From an uncultured Prevotellaceae bacterium (GTDB lineage Bacteria; Bacteroidota; Bacteroidia; Bacteroidales; Bacteroidaceae), in contig ONJJ01000030.1 in the NCBI GenBank assembly GCA_900318115.1, positions 1 through 41,944 of the forward strand: DNA of 41,944 bases. Direction: 5' to 3'. Positions 14,830-22,353 of the stretch are shown piece by piece. The stretch's first letter is position 1; each line of letters opens with the position of its first letter. A program made the position numbers and the translations under genes. The notes under the pieces are model-generated. The model ran no database searches and was not told where the DNA came from. It saw only the letters and a program-made list of their open reading frames with translations.

Positions 14830-15783
14830 TTATTTCTTTAAGATGGTGAGGGGGATGCCGGTGAACTTGACGGCCATCTCGGAGAAGGTGCTGGAGGCGG
14901 AGCCGAAGACGTGGCGGGTGCGGGCCAGGAGGAGCATCTCCATCAGGGCTTCGCGGATACCGCTGACACTGTCGCGACTGGCCTGGGCGGGGGCTGTCTG
15001 GATGCGGTCGATGCCGTAACGCTGGCGGAAGAGGGCCTTGGTGGGTTCGTCGTCAGTGGCGAGATAGACGTGGAGGTCGGGGTGCAGGGCGAGCTCGCGG
15101 TCCACGACCTCGAAGAAGAGTTCATCGGGACTGGCGTCGATGGAGGCCTGGTTGTCGGTGCGTCGGATGTGGAGGCCGATGGTGTAGGCGGTGAAGGCGG
15201 CGGCGCGATTGTTGACCTCTTGCTCAATGGCGGGCAGAGGGTGGAAGAGCAGGGGGATGAGTCTGTCATCCCACGGGCAGAAGTCGCGGTAGGCAGTCAT
15301 CAGCGTGCCGCCCTGCCGGAACCAAGTTTCGAAGTCGAAGCCATCGCGCTGCAGGTAGTAGATTTGCGGAGAGAGGATGATGTGGCGGTAGCGCAGGCGC
15401 TGGAGGAGGCGGGGAAGCCAGAGGTTCTGCAGCGTGGGGCGGGAGAAGAGGAAGCGCTCGAAGCCTCGGGCGTCGCGGAGGGAAAAGGAAGCCTTGGCAG
15501 ACCCACCCCCCGCCCTCCCTGTAAGGGAGGGAGTAGAATGTTCTGAGCAGGCGTCCGCTTTGCAAGAGTCATTGGTAACCGCTCCCTCCCTTATAGGGAG
15601 GGCGGGGGGTGGGTCTACTGGGTCTGCTTCAAACAAGTCCCCAAACCTACAGTTCATCCCCCATTGCTTCGTCCAGAGGACGCGCATAGGTATTCCTGAG
15701 CGCTGGGCCATAGTGTAGGCAGCAGCGGCCACGCGCATGCGGTTGCCGAGTCCGCCTTCGAGTATGATTGTATTCGTTTTCAT
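14830..15783 (-). CDS. Fucosyltransferase-like glycosyltransferase (GT11-like), 317 aa
   Basis: The N-terminus (IILEGGLGNRMRVAAAAY) is the GDP-sugar-binding Gly-rich start of alpha-1,2-/1,6-fucosyltransferase-like enzymes. IGLHIRRTDN matches the H-x-R-R-x-D motif of this superfamily, and the C-terminal VFGSASSTFSEMA is a typical third motif. It probably adds fucose or another deoxysugar to a surface glycan from the cytoplasmic side. Residues 56-95 are an insertion encoded by the palindromic repeat at 15499-15616 (DPPPALPIREG ... SLTGRAGGGSA); the catalytic motifs lie outside it, so the enzyme may still work. It follows the M16 gene by 128 bases in the same direction. Confidence 0.78.
   Translation of the reverse strand: MKTNTIILEGGLGNRMRVAAAAYTMAQRSGIPMRVLWTKQWGMNCRFGDLFEADPVDPPPALPIREGAVTNDSCKADACSEHSTPSLTGRAGGGSAKASFSLRDARGFERFLFSRPTLQNLWLPRLLQRLRYRHIILSPQIYYLQRDGFDFETWFRQGGTLMTAYRDFCPWDDRLIPLLFHPLPAIEQEVNNRAAAFTAYTIGLHIRRTDNQASIDASPDELFFEVVDRELALHPDLHVYLATDDEPTKALFRQRYGIDRIQTAPAQASRDSVSGIREALMEMLLLARTRHVFGSASSTFSEMAVKFTGIPLTILKK
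15499..15616. repeat. 118-bp palindromic element inside the fucosyltransferase-like gene
   Basis: Two 35-base arms (15499-15533 and 15582-15616) are reverse complements with one mismatch (g versus a near the centre of each), separated by 48 bases. Each arm is itself a smaller palindrome (CCCTCCCT, three bases, AGGGAGGG). It starts agacccacccccc and ends ggggggtgggtct. The reading frame of the gene passes straight through without a stop, adding a Pro-rich and a Gly-rich segment. Confidence 0.85.
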
Positions 15784-15792
15784 ATTATTTTA

Positions 15793-15907
15793 TGAGCCCC
15801 CCAAAGGGGGAGAAAACAGAAGCTGTGGTAACTCTTATTTTTCACTTTTCATTTTTTCATTCGTCATTCGTCACTCCCCTCCCCAGGGAGGTGCTGGGGG
15901 TGGGCTC
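15793..15907. repeat. Intergenic copy of the palindromic element
   Basis: Between the M16 gene and the fucosyltransferase-like gene, a left part (gagccccccaaagggggag) and a right part ending gctgggggtgggctc form a degenerate inverted repeat of similar total length to the 15499-15616 copy. The core between the arms shares TGGTAAC with that copy and also contains a simple repeat (cattcgtcattcgtcact). It shows that the element also occurs between genes. Confidence 0.6.
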
Positions 15908-15911
15908 CTCT

Positions 15912-18761
15912 TCACTCCGTTGTCAAATATCCGATGTGCTTATTACCTTTTTTCAGCAATTGACGGAGGTGTGCACGGAGCGAGGCGGGGGTCACTTGCT
16001 TGATGAAGGTGACGTCGTTGGCATCGATGACGATATCGCCCATCTCGCGCGAGAGTTCGTTGTAACGACGTCCGTAGTTGGTGTCGCCGGCATGCTTCTC
16101 GCGCTCTTTGACGTAACTGTCGATGAGGGCTTGGGTGATGAGGTTGCCGTTGGCCATCTCGTGAACGAGACGGTCGGCATCGGCAGCGATGCGCTCACGC
16201 TGCGAAGGGTCGCAGGCGAACGAGATGACGCAGGCTATGCGGTGGACGGGCAGCTGTTTGTCGTCAAGAGTGCAATTCACCGTATAGACATCGCTGTACT
16301 GCTGGCGTAGCTTGTCCAGCAGCAGGGTGCCGAGCACGCTTTGCAGCACTTGGTTGTGGGCGTGAGTTTCCTGCGAGAAGCGGTAGCCCTTCTCCCATGT
16401 GTAGAACATCGTGGTCATGCAATAGGGCGTAGCGTTCGTGATGAGCTCCACGGCAATAGTGTCGGTGGTGCGGAAATGGTCGGAGGACCATACGGCGCGC
16501 TTCACGGGTTGAGGTTTCGACGGAAGCGCACCGATGTACTTGAGCACCAACGGCATGACGCTGTCCGTCGGGAACTGCCCCTTGACAATGAGCGTGGAGC
16601 CGTTGAAGTTCGAGAAGTAGTCCTTCACCAATCGTCGGAAGCCCTCGACGGACAGCGCCTTGACATCCTCCACGGAGGGTATGGCGTTGCGCTTGGTCTG
16701 CACGTAAGGCAGGCTCTGCAGTTTGAGCTGTGCCTTCATAAGAGGCTCGTTAAATGCCACGGCAGTTGAGCGCAATTCAGTAATCTTCTCGTCGGCCTCC
16801 ACACTGTCCACCTCCGTCGTGGTCAGCGAGGCGTACATCATCTTCAGATAACATTCTACATCTTTCCAGAACGTGGCGCTGTTATTAGAAGAATAGGTGC
16901 CAATGTCTATCCTGTCGTAGTAAGGATCGAATTCCACGTCATTGCCTCCGCGCTCGAATAGGAACTTCCTTCGTCCATTAAAGAGCAAGCTCTGATAGTG
17001 AAAGTCTTCGTCGGGCAGCGAAGCGTAGCCCAGAGGACGTCCGAACTTCATGTCGATGGAGTAAGTCATGCTGTCATTGGGTGCAGAGCGCCACAACAGC
17101 ACCTTCACACCGTTGGACAGAAGGAGTTCGGTGATGCTGTCGCTCAGCACGGTGGTCTTAGTGATGGTGGCTGGCGTGAGGTCGAAGCCGAGGCTGTCCA
17201 CGTTGAGGCGCTCCAGCTTCTGACCTTTCTTGACGTCCATCGCGGCCAGTTCCTCGTCGGTCATGGACGTGACGCGACGAATGATCTCATTGACTTCTGC
17301 CTCCGTAGGCAGGGTGGCGCTTGCCGGAAACATCTCGGTCACGAGCATATTGCGTCCCGTGGTCAGCTCGCGGAAGGCCTCGCAAAGCTGTTCCTGCGTG
17401 ATGGTATTCTTGATGTGGTTCTTACAGGTGTTTTCGCTTTTGAAGTCATTGATGATGGTGCCGAAGAAGAAGTTGTTGTAGCATTTGTCGGTCCATTCCG
17501 TGCTCTTGTGGCTGCCGAAATCGCTCCCTGCGGTGTCGGGCAGCAGGATGGCTGTGGAGTCGGCGTTGTAAGCACCTACATACCAGTTGCCTGGCTTCCG
17601 TTCGTAGTCCTTGAAACCGAAGCGGCGGGTATGCTCGATGGCCTTGAGGAGCGTTTCGAGAGTCTGTTTCCAGTTGTCGGCTGTCGAACTCATCTCAAGG
17701 ACGAAGTTCTTGCTGTCCTTAATGTCGCCTAAGGTGAAGAAGGAGGCAGAACCGTTGATGATTTCCTTGCCTTTGAGAGCTTCGAGTTTGTCCTTCATCA
17801 GGTCCTTCAGTTTGTCCCTGACCTGATCCTTGCGCAGGGTGCCAATCAGATGGTCGGTCAGCATATCTGGTACTCGGATGAAAACGCTGCTGGTGTGGGC
17901 CGACAGGCGCTGATCCTGATAGAAACGGATGCGCGGCTGCTCGGCATTGGGTATTGTGGGCTGCGCTGGAACAACGCTCTTGCCGCGTTTCGGCGTGCCG
18001 AACAGGTTCTGTATCTTCGTCACCATCGCATCGGGGTCGAAGTCGCCCATCACCACGATGGCCTGGTTCTGCGGCTGATACCATCGCCGGTAGAATCCCC
18101 GCACGACCTTTGGCGGGCAGTTGCGGATGACGTCCATGTCGCCGATGGTCAGACGCTGCGCGTAAATGGAATTGTTCAGGAGGTCGCCCGTGAGTTGTTG
18201 CCCAAAGGAAACGGTGTTCTTCAGTCGCCATTCCTCGACGATGATGCTGCGCTCGCTTTCGATGGCGCTGTCGGCCATCGTGGCCGCACACGCCCAGTCG
18301 TGCATCAGCAACAGGCAGGAGTCCAGCTGTGCCGTGTCGTCGCAGGGAATGCCATTGAGCAGGTAGCGCGCCGAGTTGCAACCCGTGAAGGCATTGCTGT
18401 CGTGGCCGAAGTGGATGCCGTTGCGGCGCATGAAGTTCAAGACCTCCGGCCCAGGGAAGTACTTGGTGCCGCGGAACAGCACGTGCTCCACGAAGTGTGC
18501 CACGCCCCGTTCGTCGTCCTTCTCGAGCACGGAACCGGCCTTGACAAACAGGCAGAAGTCGGCCTTCCCCTTGGGCTCGGTGCAGCGTCGGACGTAGTAG
18601 GTCATACCGTTCTTCAGCACGCCCTTGCGCACGGAGGTATCGGCGGGAATCTCCTGCCGGTCGATGATCTCCAAGTGCGTCATCAGCAGCGAGTCATTCG
18701 TCTCTTGGGCGAAGGCTGAGAGGCTGAGTAAGGTGATGAGGATGTTGAGTAATCGTTTCAT
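15912..18761 (-). CDS. M16 family (insulinase/pitrilysin) metallopeptidase, 949 aa
   Basis: Sec signal peptide at residues 1-18 (ending AFAQ), so it acts in the periplasm. The inverted zinc motif HxxEH is at 89-93 (HFVEH), with the third ligand likely in ESER at 168-171. Two M16 repeats follow: an active N-terminal pair (about 45-480) and an inactive C-terminal pair (about 530-940, with the substrate-holding NxxYxxxRxY-like NYGRRYNELSREM region near the end). Single-chain members of about 930-950 aa are common in Bacteroidales. It degrades peptides in the periplasm, substrate unknown. It starts 23 bases after the glycerophosphodiesterase gene. Confidence 0.92.
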   Translation of the reverse strand: MKRLLNILITLLSLSAFAQETNDSLLMTHLEIIDRQEIPADTSVRKGVLKNGMTYYVRRCTEPKGKADFCLFVKAGSVLEKDDERGVAHFVEHVLFRGTKYFPGPEVLNFMRRNGIHFGHDSNAFTGCNSARYLLNGIPCDDTAQLDSCLLLMHDWACAATMADSAIESERSIIVEEWRLKNTVSFGQQLTGDLLNNSIYAQRLTIGDMDVIRNCPPKVVRGFYRRWYQPQNQAIVVMGDFDPDAMVTKIQNLFGTPKRGKSVVPAQPTIPNAEQPRIRFYQDQRLSAHTSSVFIRVPDMLTDHLIGTLRKDQVRDKLKDLMKDKLEALKGKEIINGSASFFTLGDIKDSKNFVLEMSSTADNWKQTLETLLKAIEHTRRFGFKDYERKPGNWYVGAYNADSTAILLPDTAGSDFGSHKSTEWTDKCYNNFFFGTIINDFKSENTCKNHIKNTITQEQLCEAFRELTTGRNMLVTEMFPASATLPTEAEVNEIIRRVTSMTDEELAAMDVKKGQKLERLNVDSLGFDLTPATITKTTVLSDSITELLLSNGVKVLLWRSAPNDSMTYSIDMKFGRPLGYASLPDEDFHYQSLLFNGRRKFLFERGGNDVEFDPYYDRIDIGTYSSNNSATFWKDVECYLKMMYASLTTTEVDSVEADEKITELRSTAVAFNEPLMKAQLKLQSLPYVQTKRNAIPSVEDVKALSVEGFRRLVKDYFSNFNGSTLIVKGQFPTDSVMPLVLKYIGALPSKPQPVKRAVWSSDHFRTTDTIAVELITNATPYCMTTMFYTWEKGYRFSQETHAHNQVLQSVLGTLLLDKLRQQYSDVYTVNCTLDDKQLPVHRIACVISFACDPSQRERIAADADRLVHEMANGNLITQALIDSYVKEREKHAGDTNYGRRYNELSREMGDIVIDANDVTFIKQVTPASLRAHLRQLLKKGNKHIGYLTTE

Positions 18762-18784
18762 GGGGCGTCGATGTAAACGGGCTG

Positions 18785-19699
18785 TTATTCAGCAGACCTG
18801 TTTCTGAGGAATTGGATGAGGTCTTTAGGGTAATTCGTTTCTATGATGGTGAAGCCTTGGCCGATGAGCCATCCCCAGCCTTCCGCGGGGCTGCGGAAGA
18901 TGGAGGCCTCATCGTCGTGCCCAGCCGTGTGGCGTGGCCAGGTTGAGGCCACGAAAGCGCGTGAGCCGGAAGCCAGGACGTGGGGCAAGAGGCGATAGCT
19001 CTCGGTGTCGAGCGATTCCATGCGAAACTGAAAGGCCACGGGCTGCAGCTCCCGCAGGAAGGTATCGACGTAATCGGTGAGATTGGGTATCCGATCTTCG
19101 ATGACCGGGCAATAGACGACGCTGTCGAGTGCTGTCCCAAAAATGCGCCGTGCTTTCTCGTAGGGCCAGTTAAGCACGAAGACCGCCTCTTGGAGGGCAT
19201 CGTGGCGGCGCAGTATGTCGAGCAACTCGCGGACGGTCGTCCCCTCGCTGCTGCCCGGAAGGTCTATGCCTGCCTTATCTAAATAAAGGTAAGCGTGTCC
19301 TTTGGCTTCGATGATGAAATCGTCTAATGTCGGCACTGTGAACGGTGTGCTCTGCCCCCAGTTGGTCTTGAGGCGCAGCTGTCTGATCTCGTCCAAAGTC
19401 ATGTTGGCTATAGTGCCGCTGCCATTGGTCGTTCGGTCCACGGTGGCATCGTGCATCATGATGTAATGCCCGTCGCGCGTTCGGCGGACGTCTGTCTCTA
19501 TGAGGTCTGCTCCGAAGAAGATGGCGTTGCGCAGCCCCTGAAGGGAATTCTCTGGAGCATAGATCCAGTCGGCACGATGAGCCGCCACGAAGATGTGCCC
19601 GTCAGCCTGCGGCTCACGCAGATTGCGCAGCTGACCTTGCGCTGATGAAGGCATTATCAGAACGGCTGTGAGAAAAAGACTTGCCAGTAAACGTTTCAT
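18785..19699 (-). CDS. Glycerophosphodiester phosphodiesterase, secreted
   Basis: Hydrolyses glycerophosphodiesters to glycerol-3-phosphate and an alcohol. Signs: FVAAHRADWIYAPENS (catalytic His and Glu-Asn), GADLIETDVRRTRDGHYIMM (metal-binding E-x-D), HDATVDRTTNGSG (second catalytic His). The signal peptide (MKRLLASLFLTAVLIMPSSA) requires the start at 19699; an upstream in-frame ATG at 19765 lies inside the previous gene and would add an untypical N-terminus. Length of about 304 aa fits the family. It follows the rhodanese-MBL gene with 28 bases between, in the same operon direction. Periplasmic or outer-membrane lipid turnover is likely, close to the envelope genes upstream. Confidence 0.92.
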   Translation of the reverse strand: MKRLLASLFLTAVLIMPSSAQGQLRNLREPQADGHIFVAAHRADWIYAPENSLQGLRNAIFFGADLIETDVRRTRDGHYIMMHDATVDRTTNGSGTIANMTLDEIRQLRLKTNWGQSTPFTVPTLDDFIIEAKGHAYLYLDKAGIDLPGSSEGTTVRELLDILRRHDALQEAVFVLNWPYEKARRIFGTALDSVVYCPVIEDRIPNLTDYVDTFLRELQPVAFQFRMESLDTESYRLLPHVLASGSRAFVASTWPRHTAGHDDEASIFRSPAEGWGWLIGQGFTIIETNYPKDLIQFLRNRSAE

Positions 19700-19727
19700 G
19701 GGCTTCAAAGGTGATGAATAAAAGGTA

Positions 19728-20777
19728 TTATTCGTAGTGGCGGATGCGGACGTCGATGCCCTCAAGTTGGGCGGGGACGCTGGTCACGTCGGTCTGGCCA
19801 TAGTGGTAGGGGAAGAGGACTTTGGGGCGGACCGTCTTCGCGGCTTTCACCAGTTGATCTGTGGTCATCGTGTAAGGCTGGTTACAGGGCAGGAAGGCGA
19901 TGTCGATGTCCTTGATGTCGGACATCTCGGGGATGTCCTCTGTGTCGCCGGCGATGTAGATACGCAAACCGTCGAGTGTGAGGATGTAGCCATTGTCGCG
20001 TCCCTTCGGGTGGAACTGCAGATGACCTTCCGTTGTGTTGTAGGCAGGCACGGCCTCGACGGTGATGTCGTCGGCGAGCTGGAGCTTGTCGCCGTTCACC
20101 ATGGCTTGACCGCTACCGTACATCTCGGTGCAGCGATGGTTCATGATGAGCCGCGTCGTCTCAGCTGTCAGCGTGCCGAGGGCGGCCTTGTCGAAGTGGT
20201 CGCCGTGCTCGTGGGTGACGAGGAGGTAGTCGGCCTTGGGCATCGAGGTGTAGTCTATGGTCTTGTTGCCAAGCTTCGACACGGGGTCAACCAAGATTTC
20301 GCGGCCGTCGTAGTCGATGCGGATGCTGGCGTGGACGAGGGCGTGGAACTTGACCGTCTTGCCGCTCCGGGTCTTGAACACATCGATTTCGTAGGTGTCG
20401 GTGGTCACGGGCTTCTGTGCTCCTTTCCACGCCATGATGCCTCCCTTGAGGTTTACGCATCGGAAGCCTTCGGCCGCAAGCCGTCCGGCAGCGCTGGCCG
20501 AGCGACGTCCGCTGCGGCAATAGACGGCGATGGTCTTGTCGGCAGGCAATGCGGCCTTTGCCTTCTCGATGAAATCGTCTAGGCTCTGGTCGATGTTGAT
20601 GGCTCCGGGGATGTGGCCCTCCTGGAACTCGCTGGCCGTGCGCACGTCGAGCAGCACGACGTCGGCTTCGTCAATAAGCTTCGCGAACGCCTCGACGTCA
20701 GCGTTCTCGTAATTCTGTTGGCCGCAGGCAGAGCCTAATCCTAAGGCAGCCATGAGGCAAGCAATAATCTTTTTCAT
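19728..20777 (-). CDS. Rhodanese-metallo-beta-lactamase fold fusion lipoprotein, 349 aa
   Basis: Lipoprotein signal ending LGSAC at residue 18. Residues about 25-125 are a rhodanese domain with the active-site loop CRSGRRS (Cys87), the end motif GGIMAWKGA and the typical LLDVRTASEFQEGHIPGAINI. Residues about 140-349 are a metallo-beta-lactamase fold of the UlaG/lactonase-like type: THEHGDH (188-194), IAGDTED and a late PYHYGQTD. The order rhodanese then MBL is the reverse of the common MBL-rhodanese persulfide dioxygenases. Sulfur handling or hydrolysis of a small molecule in the periplasm is possible; the substrate cannot be read from the sequence. Confidence 0.85.
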   Translation of the reverse strand: MKKIIACLMAALGLGSACGQQNYENADVEAFAKLIDEADVVLLDVRTASEFQEGHIPGAINIDQSLDDFIEKAKAALPADKTIAVYCRSGRRSASAAGRLAAEGFRCVNLKGGIMAWKGAQKPVTTDTYEIDVFKTRSGKTVKFHALVHASIRIDYDGREILVDPVSKLGNKTIDYTSMPKADYLLVTHEHGDHFDKAALGTLTAETTRLIMNHRCTEMYGSGQAMVNGDKLQLADDITVEAVPAYNTTEGHLQFHPKGRDNGYILTLDGLRIYIAGDTEDIPEMSDIKDIDIAFLPCNQPYTMTTDQLVKAAKTVRPKVLFPYHYGQTDVTSVPAQLEGIDVRIRHYE

Positions 20778-20805
20778 TGTGGATGATTATCTGTGTTTGT
20801 AAGTG

Positions 20806-22353
20806 TTATTTCTTCTTGAAGATATACGCGATGCTCTCGCGAAGTATTTGGGCACGGACAATCCATAGGCTACCGACGTAAAGGACGACGGCGATGACGA
20901 TGCGGAGGCACATACGGAGCCACGAGATGGGAAGCGACTGGGTAGCGAAGTAGGCGACGGCCATCACGGCGAGGGCGAAGACGAAGAAGGGCGCGATGTC
21001 CTTCAGGGCGTGCCACCAGCGGAGACCTATGAGACGGCGGGCGCAGGCCTGCCATACGAACAGCCAGGCGATGTTCAGGGCGACATAGAAGATGACCATC
21101 TCGTGGAGGCCGTAGCCCAAGGCGTGCAAGCCGATGATGCCGCCCCAGACGAAGGCGCAGTTCAGGAGCCCGATGACCATATTGATAGTAGAACGCCCGC
21201 GCGAGATGACGAGGTTGCTGTAGAGCGTCACCACGGGCGAGAAGGCACCGTAGACGCAGAGCATGGACAGCAGAATCGCACTGTCATGCCACTTCTCGCC
21301 GGCCAATAGTACGATGAAGTCTTCGGCGATGAGGGCGAGGCCCAAGAGGCAGGGGAAGGAGACGAAACAGGTGAAGCGGAGGAGCTTGCGGAAGACGGCA
21401 GCAGACCCGCCCCCGCCCACATGGGATGGGTCGGGGGCGGGTCTCCTACTTTCCCTCAGCACCGGTTGTGCCACGCCCTGCACCATGCCTCCGATGGTGG
21501 CAATGGCCATATCGTCCCATTTGCGGGCGTTGCTATAGATGCCGGCAATATGTCCGCCAGGATAGAAACGGTTGAGGAGGACGCCAAAGGCATTGTTGTT
21601 CAGTTGGAAAGCAAGGCTGTTGACGAGGAGCTTTGACGAGAAGCCGAACATCTGCCAGGCAGGACGAAGCGTGGCGATAAGGGCGGGGGGTGGGTCTTTA
21701 GGAAGACTGGGTCGCCACGGCGAGAACGCCCAGGCGAAGGTGGTGACGGAGGCCACGTAAACCAGACTCTGGGCGGCTAAGCCCCAATAGGCGAAACCGG
21801 CGTAGGCGAGGCAGACGCCGACGATGCCCGAGATGGTGATGGAGGCCATCTGCATGATACTGGTCTGCTTGACCATCAGATGGCCGAAGAGGTATGCCCG
21901 CTGGGCGGTGCCGAAGCACGAGAACACGAAGCCGAGGAAGGCAAAGCGTCCGAGGGGGCAGAGGACGGGTTCGTTGTAGAAATCGGCAATCAGCGGGGCG
22001 GCAAAGAAGAGAAGGACATAGAGCACGAGGCCCACGATGACGTTGAACCAGAAGACGGCGTTATACTCCTCATGCGTCGGTTCGCGCTTGTTGGCCAAGG
22101 CGGCCGTGAAACCGCTCTCCTGCAGCACGCTGGCTATATTCGAGAAGATGACCAGGGCGGCCATCTTGCCATAGTCATCAGGATCGAGGATATTGATGAG
22201 CCAAAGGCCGAACAAAGCCCCCAACAGCTGTACTACGCCGTTGCTGAAGCCTCCCCAGATGAGGCCTTGGGCTGTGCGCTGCTTAAGAGACCCCTCCCCA
22301 GCTCCTTCCGTATGGGATGGGAGAGGCTGGCGCGATGTGTCTTTTTGCTTCAT
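20806..22353 (-). CDS. Polysaccharide flippase (Wzx/MATE-like, lipopolysaccharide biosynthesis), 515 aa
   Basis: Hydrophobic protein with about 12-14 membrane helices and the oligosaccharide flippase start GLIWGGFSNGVVQLLGALF. It would move a lipid-linked glycan across the inner membrane. It overlaps waaA by four bases (ATGA, 22350-22353), consistent with an LPS role. Three palindromic repeat pieces are translated in frame: residues about 8-23 (PLPSHTEGAGEGS, near the start), about 219-224 (DPPPAL) and about 304-317 (RPAPDPSHVGGGGS). They sit in hydrophilic parts (N-terminus and loops), so the helices are probably not disturbed. Confidence 0.88.
   Translation of the reverse strand: MKQKDTSRQPLPSHTEGAGEGSLKQRTAQGLIWGGFSNGVVQLLGALFGLWLINILDPDDYGKMAALVIFSNIASVLQESGFTAALANKREPTHEEYNAVFWFNVIVGLVLYVLLFFAAPLIADFYNEPVLCPLGRFAFLGFVFSCFGTAQRAYLFGHLMVKQTSIMQMASITISGIVGVCLAYAGFAYWGLAAQSLVYVASVTTFAWAFSPWRPSLPKDPPPALIATLRPAWQMFGFSSKLLVNSLAFQLNNNAFGVLLNRFYPGGHIAGIYSNARKWDDMAIATIGGMVQGVAQPVLRESRRPAPDPSHVGGGGSAAVFRKLLRFTCFVSFPCLLGLALIAEDFIVLLAGEKWHDSAILLSMLCVYGAFSPVVTLYSNLVISRGRSTINMVIGLLNCAFVWGGIIGLHALGYGLHEMVIFYVALNIAWLFVWQACARRLIGLRWWHALKDIAPFFVFALAVMAVAYFATQSLPISWLRMCLRIVIAVVLYVGSLWIVRAQILRESIAYIFKKK
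21403..21444. repeat. Short palindromic element inside the flippase gene
   Basis: Arms at 21403-21420 and 21427-21444 (agacccgcccccg ... cgggggcgggtct) are inverted copies with a six-base loop and one internal mismatch. The ends match the 15499-15616 element. Encodes RPAPDPSHVGGGGS in frame. Confidence 0.75.
21681..21697. repeat. Single arm of the palindromic element inside the flippase gene
   Basis: gggcggggggtgggtct is identical to the outer end of the right arm of the 15499-15616 element. No partner arm lies nearby. It encodes the KDPPPAL stretch. Confidence 0.65.
22288..22330. repeat. Palindromic element fragment at the start of the flippase gene
   Basis: agacccctccccagctcc followed by a short loop and tatgggatgggagagg resembles a divergent copy of the element. 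It encodes the N-terminal PLPSHTEGAGEGS, before the first membrane helix. Confidence 0.6.

Noticed and set aside
15499-15616. The palindromic element as a transposon end or insertion sequence
   Set aside because: No transposase frame lies nearby, and no target-site duplication is visible at its borders.
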